From VFJQ01 sp044226525 (lineage in GTDB: Bacteria; Verrucomicrobiota; Verrucomicrobiia; Chthoniobacterales; Chthoniobacteraceae), in contig JBGAGV010000016.1 in the NCBI GenBank assembly GCA_044226525.1, forward strand, positions 124,001 to 188,000: 64,000 nt of DNA, in the 5' to 3' direction. The first letter of the stretch is position 1. The number at the start of each line of letters is the position of its first letter. The notes beneath the pieces were generated by a model. That model searched no databases. It was not told the origin of the DNA and saw only the letters and a program-made list of their open reading frames with translations. The position numbers were made by a program, and so were the translations under genes. Positions 15,801-24,526 of this stretch are shown here, in pieces.

Positions 15801-18800
15801 CGTCACCGGCAACCTCGTCAACCAAGGGACGATCGAGGCCGACGCGGGAGCGAACCCTGTGCAACTGAATGCGGCGACGATCACCAACCCCGGCGGGACT
15901 GTGCGGGCCAACGCAGGCCGACTTGCGATCAGTCAAGGGACGACGATCACCGGCGGCGCCCTCGCGGTGACGGACGATCTGGCGAGCGTGATCGACTTTA
16001 GCGGCACCATCGGTGTGGATGGGACCACTTGGACAGGTGCGGGCGCAGGGCGTTTCCGCGTGAACTACGGAACGAGCACAACGGTGAATGGCAGCGTGCA
16101 TCTCGCAGCCGGCGAGTTCGACGTGCTCGGCAGTTATCCCGCGCCGAGCTATCTGAATCTTGGCGGCGGCACATGGACCAATGACGGACTGATCAGACTG
16201 GTTTCCGACAACAATGCCCCGAATCGCAGCCAGATTCATCTAATCGATCACGTGACCCTCGACGGCGGCGGCGTGCTGCTGCTTGAGCACACCCCAATGA
16301 TCTCCGGCGAAGCAGGCAAGCAACTCACCATCGGCACCGATCAACTCGTTCACGGCAGCGGTGTCATCAATGTGCCGCTGCTCGTCAACACCAGCGCCAT
16401 CACCGCGGATGCCGCAAATGAAACGCTCACGATCAGCAGCACCGGCACCAATGCGAACCTGATGAATGCCACCGCCGGCACACTGCGCCTCGAAGGGGCG
16501 AACCTGACGAACACTGGCGCAACCATCCGCGCGGAAGGTGGCGCGGTTGTGCTGGTCAATAGCATGATCGCAGGCGGCAACCTCCTGGTGACAGATGATG
16601 CGGCAAGCTTGATGGATTTCTACGGCACGATCGAAGTCGGGGGCACGATGTGGAGCGGGGCGGGACTCGGGCGCTTCCGCGTGCCTTACACCACCGCAAC
16701 GCTCCAAGGGCTCTTCTATCTCGCGGCAGGCGAGTTTGATGTGCTGGGCAACTTCGGCGCACCGGCGCGCCTGAATCTAGCCGGCACCGCCATGCTGAAC
16801 GATGGCACCATCCGGCTCGTGTCCGACAATCAGGACCCGAATCGTAGCATGATTTACTTCGAAAACAGCATGCTGCTGGACGGAAGCGGCGACTTGCAGC
16901 TCGTAGGCACGCCGATGATAAGCAGCGCCCCGGGCACGCAACTGAACATAGGCACCGGCCAACGGGTGCATGGTGTCGGCTACCTCTCCGGACCGGCTCT
17001 CTTGAACTACGGCCGCATCATCGCTGATGAACCCGGGCTGGGTTTAATCATCCAGAGCGATGTAACTAACCGCGGCGCACTTGCCGCATTCGGAGGCATG
17101 CTTACCCTCACCGGCCAACTCAACCTCGATCTTTCCGGCGCACTCGGAACTGACGCGACCGGCCTGATCGTGATCACGCACGATCTCGTCGGCAACACCG
17201 TCGGCTATCAGCGGGTCGGGGGTGACGCCAATGTGCGGATGGACGGCTCCGGTCCGCTCCAATTCGTGGAGGTGATGGACCGCGACCTCGGCTGGACCGA
17301 CACGGGCTTCGCGGGCGGCTTGGGATACCGAGTGTTTACGCTGAACGGCGCGTCCGTGAAGCTACAGGATGCGGAGGAGAATGTGCCGCTCAACGATGCG
17401 ATCTACCTCGATGAACTCAATGTGCCAGCCGGTAGCACGCTAGACCTGAATGGGCAGCATATCTACGTGCGCATGGCAAATATCGCGGGCACGGTCATTG
17501 GCGACGCAGGCGCGCCCGCTTCCAGCATCACCGCGCTCCCGGCTAATTGGCTGGGAAGCGACTTGCTCGTGGAGTGGAGTGGGCAGGACGATGCGGGCGG
17601 TTCCGGCTTGGCGTGCTTCGACATTTACGTCTCCACGAATGGGGGATCTTTCGAAGTCTGGCTCCGCAATACGACCGACACTTCCGCAACTTACCCGGCG
17701 CTCGATGGGACGACCTATGCCTTTTACAGCGTCGCCCGGGATAACATCGGCTATGTGGAACCCGCGCCGATGGTCCCGGATGCCACGGTCGAGATTCATT
17801 ACCTCGGCATCGATTCCACCCCGGCCCTGCAAGTCAACGAAAATACGGGTTATCTTTACCAGGCGACGAGCAATGTGGGGCAGTTGCCCGGCGTAAGCCT
17901 GACGTGGAGCCTGGTCGCAACACCACCGGAGTTGCATCTTGGGCTCGACGGGGTGATTCAGGGGGCCTTCGACAACACGGGCGTAGGTGATCACACTGTG
18001 ACGGTGCGGGTGGACGACAACCAAGGCCACCACGCCGAGCAAACCTTCACACTCAACGTGGCCAACGTCGCCGGCATTTTCACCGCTCAAACCCCGGGCG
18101 CCGCCATGCTCGGTGCGCCCTATCTCTTCGATCTCGACTCCACCGATGAAGGCCATGGCGCGGTCACTTACAGCATCGCCAACGGCCCCGCCTGGCTGCA
18201 CATCGATCCCGCCGCCGGTCTGCTCCACGGCACTCCTGGGCCGCAGGACCTCGGCACGCCTGGCGTCACCGTCGGCGTGGATGACGGTCACGGCGGCACG
18301 GATGCCATGACCTTCGCTCTCGATGTCCAAGGCCAGCACCTCGTCCTTGATCCTGCTCTCAAGCAAACCAAGGTCACCTTCACCGACGCCAATGGCGACA
18401 CCGTCTCCGTCGCGCTCTCCGGCAAGACCGGCCGTGTCGATCTCTACCGTGCCATCGCTCCCGATGGCACCGGCCACTATCTCAACACTACGACGGGCGA
18501 TCTCTTCGCCATTGTCCTCGATGGCACTGGCCTCAAGAACACGATCTCTCTCACCGCCAAGGCGAACAAAAAACTCCACCTCGGCGACGGCTACAGCAGC
18601 TTCGGCGGACTCACCGGTGACGGCTCTCTGGCCAAATTGAGCGCCGCAAAGTTCGACCTCATCGGCGACGGCATCGCCCTGCCCACCGGCACCATCGCCT
18701 CCCTCGCTCTCCACGATGTCAAGAATGGCGCCGACCTCACCCTCGGCGGCACCCTCGCCACCAGGGGCGTGACCTTCACCGCCCACGACTTGAGTGCCGG

Positions 18801-19545
18801 TGTCTCCACGACCGTCGCCAACCACCTCAGGCTGCTCAAGGCCACCGCATGGACCGACGGCACTCTGACCGCCCCCTCCGGCGGCACCGTGAGCATCGCG
18901 GGCGACCTCGCCGCCAACCTCGACTTACCCGGTCCGCTCGGCACATTGAGCGTAGGCCGCCTCCTCGGCGGTGCCTTGCACGCCGCCACCCTCGGCAGCC
19001 TCACCGTCCGCGGCGCCGCCGACTTCGACCTGACCCTCACCGATGCGCTGGCGAAGAATACCCTCGGCAGGGCGAAGATCACCGGCGACCTCACCGACAG
19101 CACCTGGGATGTCGCAGCCAAGATCGCCAGCATCACCGTCAGCGGCACCGTGCGCGACAGCGTGGTGCGCGCCGGGGGCGACATCGCCAGCCTCACCGTC
19201 GGCGCCAGCCTCGGCAGCGACTTCGCCGCCGGCACCGACCTCGCCACCCTCCTCATCCATCGCCACGCCACGACCGCGCCGACCGGCACCATCAAGACCT
19301 TCACCGTCAAAGGCTGGAAAGTCCCCAGGGGCCAGACCCCGCCGCGCTTCTTCACCGACAGCAACGTCTCCGCCAAAATCGGCACCATGAAGCTCCTCGA
19401 TTACGAGGAACCCGCCGCCCTCTGGGCTCCCACCGACGGCGTCAAAAAGGTCATCTGCTCCGACAAGGTCTTCCACACCCCAGACTACAACTGGGTCTTC
19501 CCAAAAGCCAGCCAGCCCACCCCGGACTTCATTCACTTCCTCTAG
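12868..19545 (+). CDS. Giant repeat surface/secreted protein (LEVRISPA type)
   Basis: A 2225-residue protein. It begins with a basic segment and IEPLEVRISPAL, an N-terminal motif that recurs at 35.8 kb and resembles the LEPR-XLL sorting-type motif of PVC giant proteins. GGDGNWNDPSQWSTGVVPNN then starts the adhesin-like part. Residues about 85-1385 hold seven beta-rich repeats anchored on SDNNDPNR-like motifs, each ending with a G-x-H-G-x-G-x-like block. Around residues 1540-1640 is an Ig/fibronectin-like stretch. Residues 1640-1815 look like cadherin/dystroglycan-type putative-Ig domains (TWSLVATPPELHLGLDGVI, YSIANGPAWLHIDPAAGLLHGTP). The last 400 residues carry FTDANGDTVSVALSG, a module also opening the solenoid protein at 35.8 kb. 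Its probable location is the outer surface or outside the cell. No catalytic motif was seen. Confidence 0.9.
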   Translation: MKTLARETRREVAMSFIEPLEVRISPALITATWLGGDGNWNDPSQWSTGVVPNNGGGNDFHVVLDVPGTVTITVPGSINIHSLSNAEHLNIVGSFGSPTYFHLTGGGVLNNTGTIQLFSDGNDPNRSQIIFDNTTSVTGAGDILLTDYPMLSAAPNAHVTLGGGQKIHGAGYVNIPVLNNAAFIDADVAGSFLSVTATGVNTNTLVASAGLLRLNNSHFDNSLGTLRAEGGTVEVTNSSLPGGEWLATNNPASHLMLIGNVGADGANWQASGAGNFQVSRTTCTLSGDVTFGGGNFSLVGDFYAPMYFHYAGGKFTNNGTISITSDNNDPNRALFAVDAHATIDGVGDVKLINTPLVSTAAGATLTLEAGQTLHGQGVIIGSYVNHGTIEADATTGPLQLNGAIINNPDGIIGAHGGQLAVNNGTRILDGTLTVTDNPASVIDFTGTIGVEGTTWVGEGAGRFRVNYGTTATLNGRVHLAAGRFDILGHYGAPTYLHLGGGTWTNDGLIHLLSDNNDPNRSQIHLNENITLNGDGVLLLEHTPMISGEAGRQLTVGADQVIHGSGVINVPLLANAGTIMADAADETLTISSAGANSGLMSATAGTLRFAGANLTNTGATVSADGATVSLANCTITGGDVLATDNTASRVFLEGTVNADGTTWTANGAGEFQVAYTTATLNGNVHLASGRLGLIGDFGRPIYFNLGGGTFTNDGRIELVSDYNSPDRAQLHLNADARFAGVGEIKLIGAPRISGEPGTRLTLDTGQTLHGCGIVNVPRLDTAGTIVSDVTNQTLVVTSTGANTGLMHASAGTLQINSSNFTNANATVRADGGIVELANSTVTGGAFIATAGAASRMRFVGNVNAGGTTWTASSPGEFQVAYTTTTLSGDVTLSGGKFSLLGAFHAPMYFHYAGGTFTNNGTIELLSDNNDPNRGQFYVDADATLAGAGDLKMIGTPLLTTAPTAALTIGVGQKVHGYGIVTGNLVNQGTIEADAGANPVQLNAATITNPGGTVRANAGRLAISQGTTITGGALAVTDDLASVIDFSGTIGVDGTTWTGAGAGRFRVNYGTSTTVNGSVHLAAGEFDVLGSYPAPSYLNLGGGTWTNDGLIRLVSDNNAPNRSQIHLIDHVTLDGGGVLLLEHTPMISGEAGKQLTIGTDQLVHGSGVINVPLLVNTSAITADAANETLTISSTGTNANLMNATAGTLRLEGANLTNTGATIRAEGGAVVLVNSMIAGGNLLVTDDAASLMDFYGTIEVGGTMWSGAGLGRFRVPYTTATLQGLFYLAAGEFDVLGNFGAPARLNLAGTAMLNDGTIRLVSDNQDPNRSMIYFENSMLLDGSGDLQLVGTPMISSAPGTQLNIGTGQRVHGVGYLSGPALLNYGRIIADEPGLGLIIQSDVTNRGALAAFGGMLTLTGQLNLDLSGALGTDATGLIVITHDLVGNTVGYQRVGGDANVRMDGSGPLQFVEVMDRDLGWTDTGFAGGLGYRVFTLNGASVKLQDAEENVPLNDAIYLDELNVPAGSTLDLNGQHIYVRMANIAGTVIGDAGAPASSITALPANWLGSDLLVEWSGQDDAGGSGLACFDIYVSTNGGSFEVWLRNTTDTSATYPALDGTTYAFYSVARDNIGYVEPAPMVPDATVEIHYLGIDSTPALQVNENTGYLYQATSNVGQLPGVSLTWSLVATPPELHLGLDGVIQGAFDNTGVGDHTVTVRVDDNQGHHAEQTFTLNVANVAGIFTAQTPGAAMLGAPYLFDLDSTDEGHGAVTYSIANGPAWLHIDPAAGLLHGTPGPQDLGTPGVTVGVDDGHGGTDAMTFALDVQGQHLVLDPALKQTKVTFTDANGDTVSVALSGKTGRVDLYRAIAPDGTGHYLNTTTGDLFAIVLDGTGLKNTISLTAKANKKLHLGDGYSSFGGLTGDGSLAKLSAAKFDLIGDGIALPTGTIASLALHDVKNGADLTLGGTLATRGVTFTAHDLSAGVSTTVANHLRLLKATAWTDGTLTAPSGGTVSIAGDLAANLDLPGPLGTLSVGRLLGGALHAATLGSLTVRGAADFDLTLTDALAKNTLGRAKITGDLTDSTWDVAAKIASITVSGTVRDSVVRAGGDIASLTVGASLGSDFAAGTDLATLLIHRHATTAPTGTIKTFTVKGWKVPRGQTPPRFFTDSNVSAKIGTMKLLDYEEPAALWAPTDGVKKVICSDKVFHTPDYNWVFPKASQPTPDFIHFL
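13135..17010 (+). repeat. Seven coding repeats with exact 1800-bp super-period
   Basis: The conserved tccgac of the SDNNDPNR motif falls at 13222, 13840, 14404, 15022, 15640, 16204 and 16822. The steps are 618, 564, 618, 618, 564 and 618 bases, so every copy has a partner exactly 1800 bases (600 codons) away. Units 2 and 5, and units 3 and 6, are closely similar in DNA as well as protein. The outer boundaries are approximate. Confidence 0.85.
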
Positions 19546-19550
19546 CGCTC

Positions 19551-20996
19551 TTACGGCGCGTCCTTGTTCAGTGATATGGGCGGACAATAGAGCCCCTTCT
19601 GGCTGCGTTTCCACCACGCGCTGGTGTGATCGCTCCAGCGAGTGAAGTGGTAATCGTAGAGCACAGCGCGGACGTAGCGCGGCGGATCGCCGGGGAATGG
19701 ATTTTTTTCGAGCAACGCGAGCACGTCCGGTGAGCCTTGCAGCAGACGGACGAGGAAATTCACGAACCACGGGTTGCTGCGCACGTCGCCGAGCGCGGCA
19801 AACCACATCTGCCAGTCCAGCCGCGGCTGATGCGGTGCACACAGTTGCGGGCGCCGGTAGGGGTTACCCGGCTTCCAACGGAAGTCGTAGGCTTCCCAGT
19901 TCACCCCGTCGCGACTGCCTTCCACGATGATTTCCGGGCGCTCGGTCGTCATCACGCGAAAGAGGCCATAACTGTTGAAGCTGCGCAGTGGGCCCAGGGC
20001 TTGTTCGATTCCATCGCCGACCTTCAGACGAAGGGCCCCAAACACTCCGGGCAGCGTCACGATGAAACCAAAGAGACCAATCGACGTCGCCACAATCCAC
20101 CTCCACTCGGGCTCTCGCGCAGGGGCTTTCGACACGGGACGGCGCCAGCGCTCGGGGAAAAAGTCGTCCGACAAGAGCGGCAGGCAGAGGACGATGGTGA
20201 GCCAGTTAAAAAAGGCAAAATTACCCGTGGCTATGATCACGGCCTGCAGGGACATCATCGCCAGCGCGGCGATGTGCCGGATGCGGCCGGGGCCGAGGAT
20301 GAAGAACGGCACAACCAGTTCGATGGCGAACATCAGCACGCAATTCACGCGCGAAAACCACGCAGGCATCTGGTTCGCATACCACGCGACCGCGTGCGGC
20401 AGGCATTCGGTTTCGAAATGAAAATCGAGCGCACGCATCTCCAGCCATGTCTTGTCACCCCAGGTCAGTTTTACGACGCCGCTCTCGAAGTTCAGCCGGA
20501 AGATGAGCCACCATAGCAGCCAGCGCCCGACCCGCAGGATCAACGTTTCGCGGGACCAGTCGGGCCGCAGACGCCACGGCAAAGCCACCGCCGCGAGCAG
20601 GGCCGCCTCGAGCAGGAGGGCGTCCCACTGGAAATTGAGGAAAGGGCTGCCAACCGAGCATAGCGAAAGATAGAGCGCCCAGCAGAACAGCGACATCGCT
20701 CCGGGCGCAATGCCGCTCGCCATCACAAGACTAGTCGCGAACCCCAGCCAGCAAACCGCCACCAGAGCGCCGTCACTCGCTCCAAACCAGAAAAACGTCG
20801 GCACCTGCCACACGGCTCCATCTCCGGCCTGGCCGACCGCTTTTAAAAAACCCACCGCTGGATTGATGCCCTGCGCACCAATCAATCCGCGCACCTGCCC
20901 CCCCAACGAAGCGAACGCGATGGCAAAAATCGCTCCAAACGCCTGCGCAAACAGGCGGCGACCAAGGGCAAAACCGGAATCCGAAAACCGCCACAC
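19551..20996 (-). CDS. Lipase-maturation-factor-like membrane protein
   Basis: About 481 residues of the LMF1/LMF2-like family. Multiple hydrophobic helices carry the family landmarks: GLIGAQGINPAVGFL, SPFLNFQWDALLLEAALLA, LLWWLIFRLNFESGVVKLTWGDKTW, FHFETECLPHAVAWYANQMP, FFNWLTIVLCLPLLSDD. The C-terminal soluble part has IIVEGSRDGVNWEAYDFRWKPG, PQLCAPHQPRLDWQMWFAALG and YDYHFT. Bacterial relatives are common but uncharacterised; eukaryotic LMF1 helps fold secreted lipases. The frame is open far upstream but overlaps a different gene there. GTG 20996 (VWRFSDSGFALG) starts at the usual family N-terminus and is preferred, with low certainty about the exact codon. Confidence 0.85.
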   Translation of the reverse strand: MWRFSDSGFALGRRLFAQAFGAIFAIAFASLGGQVRGLIGAQGINPAVGFLKAVGQAGDGAVWQVPTFFWFGASDGALVAVCWLGFATSLVMASGIAPGAMSLFCWALYLSLCSVGSPFLNFQWDALLLEAALLAAVALPWRLRPDWSRETLILRVGRWLLWWLIFRLNFESGVVKLTWGDKTWLEMRALDFHFETECLPHAVAWYANQMPAWFSRVNCVLMFAIELVVPFFILGPGRIRHIAALAMMSLQAVIIATGNFAFFNWLTIVLCLPLLSDDFFPERWRRPVSKAPAREPEWRWIVATSIGLFGFIVTLPGVFGALRLKVGDGIEQALGPLRSFNSYGLFRVMTTERPEIIVEGSRDGVNWEAYDFRWKPGNPYRRPQLCAPHQPRLDWQMWFAALGDVRSNPWFVNFLVRLLQGSPDVLALLEKNPFPGDPPRYVRAVLYDYHFTRWSDHTSAWWKRSQKGLYCPPISLNKDAP

Positions 20997-21016
20997 TGCT
21001 CGGCCTGCTCGCGGAA

Positions 21017-21352
21017 CTACCTCGGCGGCAGGTTCTGAGCCCTCGCTCGAATCGAGCCTTCCATCGGCATGCCGATGGGCCGGTGATCGTAGCTCTCGTT
21101 GTAGCGACTCCTTCCCATCCTGTCCCGATAATCCGGCACCCGGTCCAAGGCGGTGCCCTGAGACGTCCACTCCCCCTTGGCAGGAGGAGGTGGAGGCGGT
21201 GGATGCAGAACCAGTTCACGCTCCGCGATGGCTTCGCGGCTCATGAAGCGGTAACTCAGAGGCTCTTCCCAACCCAACCAGACGATACCGGTCGCAATAA
21301 GGCCCACGACAAATGTGCCGATTAAAGTTTCGAGAAGTTCGTTGCGGTTCAT
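21017..21352 (-). CDS. Small single-TM protein with proline-rich tail
   Basis: 111 residues, not recognised. MNRNELLETLIGTFVVGLIATGIVWLGWEEP is a signal-anchor helix. It is followed by REAIAERELVLHPPPPPPPAKG and a polar tail rich in Arg, Tyr and Pro. A domain is not evident. It starts nine bases upstream of the next proline-rich gene's stop and is followed 20 bases later by the LMF-like gene, so these are probably co-transcribed. The proline run suggests a rod crossing the periplasm. Confidence 0.6.
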   Translation of the reverse strand: MNRNELLETLIGTFVVGLIATGIVWLGWEEPLSYRFMSREAIAERELVLHPPPPPPPAKGEWTSQGTALDRVPDYRDRMGRSRYNESYDHRPIGMPMEGSIRARAQNLPPR

Positions 21353-21361
21353 GGCGCTAAA

Positions 21362-21580
21362 TCAGCGGCGCTTGGGCGGCGGATCGAGAGTCGTGGACAT
21401 CGGTCGCCAAGGAGTTGGCTTGGGAGTATAAGTAACCGTTGGGGGATATTGGGCGCTTCGGCTGGGAGTGGGAGCAGGAGTCGGACCGCCGGAGAGGCGG
21501 GAAAAATGCTGCTTAAACGGCTGCTGCCACCCGGCGATACACAGCGCGATCAGAAAAAGCACGGCAAGCAACGCTCTCAT
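21362..21580 (-). CDS. Small secreted or anchored proline-rich protein
   Basis: 72 residues from ATG 21580. MRALLAVLFLIALCIAGWQQ is a signal peptide or anchor. The rest is low-complexity Pro/Thr/Ser sequence (GGPTPAPTPSRSAQ, YTPKPTPWRPM, LDPPPKRR). It resembles its downstream neighbour only in composition. No function can be assigned. Confidence 0.5.
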   Translation of the reverse strand: MRALLAVLFLIALCIAGWQQPFKQHFSRLSGGPTPAPTPSRSAQYPPTVTYTPKPTPWRPMSTTLDPPPKRR

Positions 21581-21611
21581 GGTGGGAAGGGAACTCCGGA
21601 TGAAAATAAGG

Positions 21612-22037
21612 CTATTCTCCGCCGCCTGCAAGCCTGAGGATGCGTTCACGTTCCGCCACAGTAAGGGGCATGACCGACAGGCGCGATTGACGCACGAGTT
21701 TGATCTCCGTCAGAGCCGGGTCGGCTTTGATCTGCTCCAAGGTAACCGGCGACTTCAGCGGCTTGACCGGCACGAGATCGACACACACCCAGCCCTCCTC
21801 GTCGGCAGTCGGATCGGGATAGGCCTCACGCGCGACTTTCGCAATACCGACCACTTCTTTCCCCACCACGCTATGATAGAAAAACACTTCGTCTCCCTTG
21901 CGCATGGCATTGAGATTGATCCGCGCCTGAAAGTTGCGCACTCCGGTCCAAGCCGTGCCGCCGTCCTTCACGAATTGATCCCACGAATACGCCGTGGGCT
22001 CTTGTTTGACCATCCAGTAATTTTTGACCTTGGGCAT
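21612..22037 (-). CDS. EVE-domain protein
   Basis: A 141-residue protein that is a single EVE domain (PUA-like fold; THYN1 family). Landmarks are NYWMVKQEPTAYSWDQFVKDG, WTGVRNFQARINLNAMRKGDEVFFYHS, GIAKVAREAYPDPTA and LTEIKLVRQSRLSVMPLT. EVE domains bind modified nucleobases such as 5-methylcytosine derivatives in DNA or RNA, and some sit in defence systems. No nuclease or restriction gene adjoins it, so a housekeeping RNA-related role is as likely. Confidence 0.9.
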   Translation of the reverse strand: MPKVKNYWMVKQEPTAYSWDQFVKDGGTAWTGVRNFQARINLNAMRKGDEVFFYHSVVGKEVVGIAKVAREAYPDPTADEEGWVCVDLVPVKPLKSPVTLEQIKADPALTEIKLVRQSRLSVMPLTVAERERILRLAGGGE

Positions 22038-22067
22038 GCAGGGAAGAGATAAGGGAAGGATGAGAAC

Positions 22068-24404
22068 TTAGCCGCGTTCGCGCCGGCGCAGAGCGAACCA
22101 GGCGAGCCAGTAAGTAACGATCGCCCACATGGCGTGGACCAGCGTGGCTTGTTTGACCGGCCGGAAATCCTCCCAGCGATCGTCCACCTGCTTCCCGTCT
22201 TCGACGAGCTGCTGGAGGTTGCTGAGCGACGAGCGATGCCCGGTCTCACGCACGTCCTGCCATTCGCGATGGATGATGAAGCTCGTGTCCATGAACACCT
22301 GCGCGGCGAAGCCCGGCGTGCAGCGACTCACCGTTTTCACCGCCTTGGTCATCTCGCTCGGCTTCACCACAAAGCCGGCAAAAATGATCATCGGAATGAG
22401 GACCAGCGGCACGATCATCACCGCCTGCATGACGCTGCGAGCAAAGGCGGAAATCGCACACCCGATGCCGACCGCCGCAATCGAAGTCGTGCACAGGCCA
22501 GCCCACTGGTAGAACATGGAACCATCCCGCCCATCCTCGAAAAGGAGCATGAGCAGATAGAGCACGGTCGATTGGGCGCACGTGATTGTAGCGAGGAAGA
22601 GATACTTGCTGAGCAAGTAAGAGTGGCCGCCGACGCCGACGAGGCACTCCCGTCGGTAAATGGCGATCTCCTTCACGATTTCCTGCGCCGCGTTGCTGGT
22701 GCCAAACCAGAGCGTCGAGAGATACGCAAAGAACATGATCAAATCGCGCGGCTGGTTCGCTCTGTCGGTGACCACCCAACAGACCAGCGCGGCGATGATG
22801 GGAGGCTGACCGAGAAGGATGAGGAAATTCCGCCAATCGCTGCGCAAGATCGTCCACTGGCGGGAGAGCAGGATGGGCAGCGGAAAAGCGCGGTTCACCT
22901 TTTGCGGCGGGCGGGGCATCGCCCCCCCCGCCAGGGCCTCGCCAGGGCGGGCCGCGGCGATCGGGGCAAACGATTCCTTCCACTGCTTCGGCACCTTCTC
23001 TTCGAGACGATCGTAAAGGTCGGTGAGCTTTTTGACGCCGAAGTAGTCCTTTACCTCCGCAGGTGAGCCTTGGTAGGCGAGGCAGCCGCCCACGAGAATC
23101 ACGAGTTGATCGATCAGGTAGGCATTCTCCATGACGTGCGTCGTGCACACGATGGTGCAGCCCGTGTCGGCGAGATTGCGCAGCAGCGTCATGAGCTGAA
23201 ACTCCGTCGCCGGGTCCAGGCCGGAGCTGGGCTCATCGAGAAAGAGGATGGACGGACGCGCGAGCAGTTCCACCGCGACGCTGACCCGTTTGCGCTGACC
23301 ACCGGACAGGCGCCAGATGGGCAGATCTGCCCGCTGGGTGAGGATGAGTTGATCTAGCGTCTGCTTGATCAGGCGGTCGATTTCATGCCGCGGGGTCTCG
23401 CGCGAAAGACGCAGGCGCGCGCCAAATTGGAGCGCCTGCCGCACAGTGAGTTCGGAGTGGACAATGTCGTCCTGCGGCACAAAGCCGAACGACGGCGGCG
23501 CCTCGTGCGCGTAGATGTCTTCGCCGTCGATCAGCACCGCGCCACTTTCCGGTTTGCGCAAACCAGCCAGCGTGTGCAGCAGGGAAGACTTACCGGCGCC
23601 GCTGGGGCCGATGAGGCCGAAGAACCGCGATGGCGGCACCGCCACGGTCACGTCGTCGAGAATGACATTCGCCGTCTTCGGCTTGCCCATGATCGCGCCC
23701 AGCAAGCTCCGCTCGCTCACGCGCATGGTGATGCTCTGACCGCGAATGCTACCGCCCGAAGTGTTCGTCACGCTGACCAGCGCGATACCGTCGAACTGAA
23801 AACAAAACGGCCCGATTTCGAGCCGATCGCCGACGGTGAAATCATGCTCGTCGAAGCGGCGTCCGTTAACGAACGAGCCGCCCTGGCTGTGCTCATCGCG
23901 CACGCGACAGCCGCCACCGGGGAGCGGATGCAGGCTGGCATGCTTGCGCGAAATGGATTTGTCGTTGAGCACGACATCGCACGACGCTTCGCGCCCGATG
24001 ACGAGCGGCCCCTGCCGGATATCGATCCGGTCGGTCGGCATCCCGCGCACCAGGATCACATTGGCCGTCGTGGGTGGCAACGGCGGTGGAGCGGGTGCGG
24101 CCACGGCAGGACCGTCAAGCTCCAGCCGGAGATAGACCGGACCGACGCCGAGCTCTTCCCCCGGCTTCAGCACCATCGTCGTCGCGATGGCGAGACCGTT
24201 GATCGTGGTGCCGCGCGTCGAACTGAGATTCTCGACGGTGCACTGCTGCCCATCCCAAGCGATGCGGCAATGCTGCCGCGAAATTTCCGGGTGGCGCAGT
24301 TCGATCGCACTACCGGGCGCGCGACCGATGATCCCCTGCCCCACCTGCAGGGAAAAACTCGCCACATCGAGTCCACGAATGATGGTGAGTCGAGGCGTGC
24401 TCAT
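22068..24404 (-). CDS. FHA-FHA-ABC transporter fusion (ABCG-like)
   Basis: A 778-residue fusion. Residues about 20-95 form a first FHA domain (GIIGRAPGSAIELRHPEISRQHCRI, STRGTTING). Residues about 120-205 form a second (LVIGREASCDVVLNDKSISRKHASL, GSFVNG). Residues 235-460 are an ABC ATPase with Walker A GPSGAGKSSLL, Q-loop FGFVPQDDIV, signature RLSGGQRKRVS, Walker B SILFLDEPSSGLD and a switch His (CTTHVM). The remaining 320 residues form an ABC2-type permease with about six helices. The half-transporter layout (ATPase before membrane part) is that of ABCG proteins, so it should act as a dimer. The FHA domains bind phosphothreonine, implying control by a Ser/Thr kinase. The substrate is unknown. 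A zinc-ribbon/OmpA-like gene lies just upstream. Confidence 0.92.
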   Translation of the reverse strand: MSTPRLTIIRGLDVASFSLQVGQGIIGRAPGSAIELRHPEISRQHCRIAWDGQQCTVENLSSTRGTTINGLAIATTMVLKPGEELGVGPVYLRLELDGPAVAAPAPPPLPPTTANVILVRGMPTDRIDIRQGPLVIGREASCDVVLNDKSISRKHASLHPLPGGGCRVRDEHSQGGSFVNGRRFDEHDFTVGDRLEIGPFCFQFDGIALVSVTNTSGGSIRGQSITMRVSERSLLGAIMGKPKTANVILDDVTVAVPPSRFFGLIGPSGAGKSSLLHTLAGLRKPESGAVLIDGEDIYAHEAPPSFGFVPQDDIVHSELTVRQALQFGARLRLSRETPRHEIDRLIKQTLDQLILTQRADLPIWRLSGGQRKRVSVAVELLARPSILFLDEPSSGLDPATEFQLMTLLRNLADTGCTIVCTTHVMENAYLIDQLVILVGGCLAYQGSPAEVKDYFGVKKLTDLYDRLEEKVPKQWKESFAPIAAARPGEALAGGAMPRPPQKVNRAFPLPILLSRQWTILRSDWRNFLILLGQPPIIAALVCWVVTDRANQPRDLIMFFAYLSTLWFGTSNAAQEIVKEIAIYRRECLVGVGGHSYLLSKYLFLATITCAQSTVLYLLMLLFEDGRDGSMFYQWAGLCTTSIAAVGIGCAISAFARSVMQAVMIVPLVLIPMIIFAGFVVKPSEMTKAVKTVSRCTPGFAAQVFMDTSFIIHREWQDVRETGHRSSLSNLQQLVEDGKQVDDRWEDFRPVKQATLVHAMWAIVTYWLAWFALRRRERG

Positions 24405-24526
24405 GAAGGGATCGAGGGACCGGTTTCAAGCGTCAGACGACTGACCTGCGACGAGCGAGCGCGCCAGTTGCCGCTCACCCGCCATCGGTCATATGCCACC
24501 TGACACTCCGTCAGCGCCACAAGCGC

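Noticed and set aside
13756..16239. Long minus-strand frame (827 codons) opposite the giant gene
   Set aside because: It is an antisense shadow of the repeat-encoding gene. It has no recognisable domain and its repeats are the mirror of the sense repeats.
13135..17010. Regular repeats that might suggest CRISPR
   Set aside because: The repeats are about 600 bp, in-frame and coding; no short direct repeats with spacers or cas genes occur in the window.
17440..18825. 461-codon minus-strand frame
   Set aside because: It is antisense to the giant gene. Composition rich in Gly, Glu and Val reflects codon bias of the other strand.
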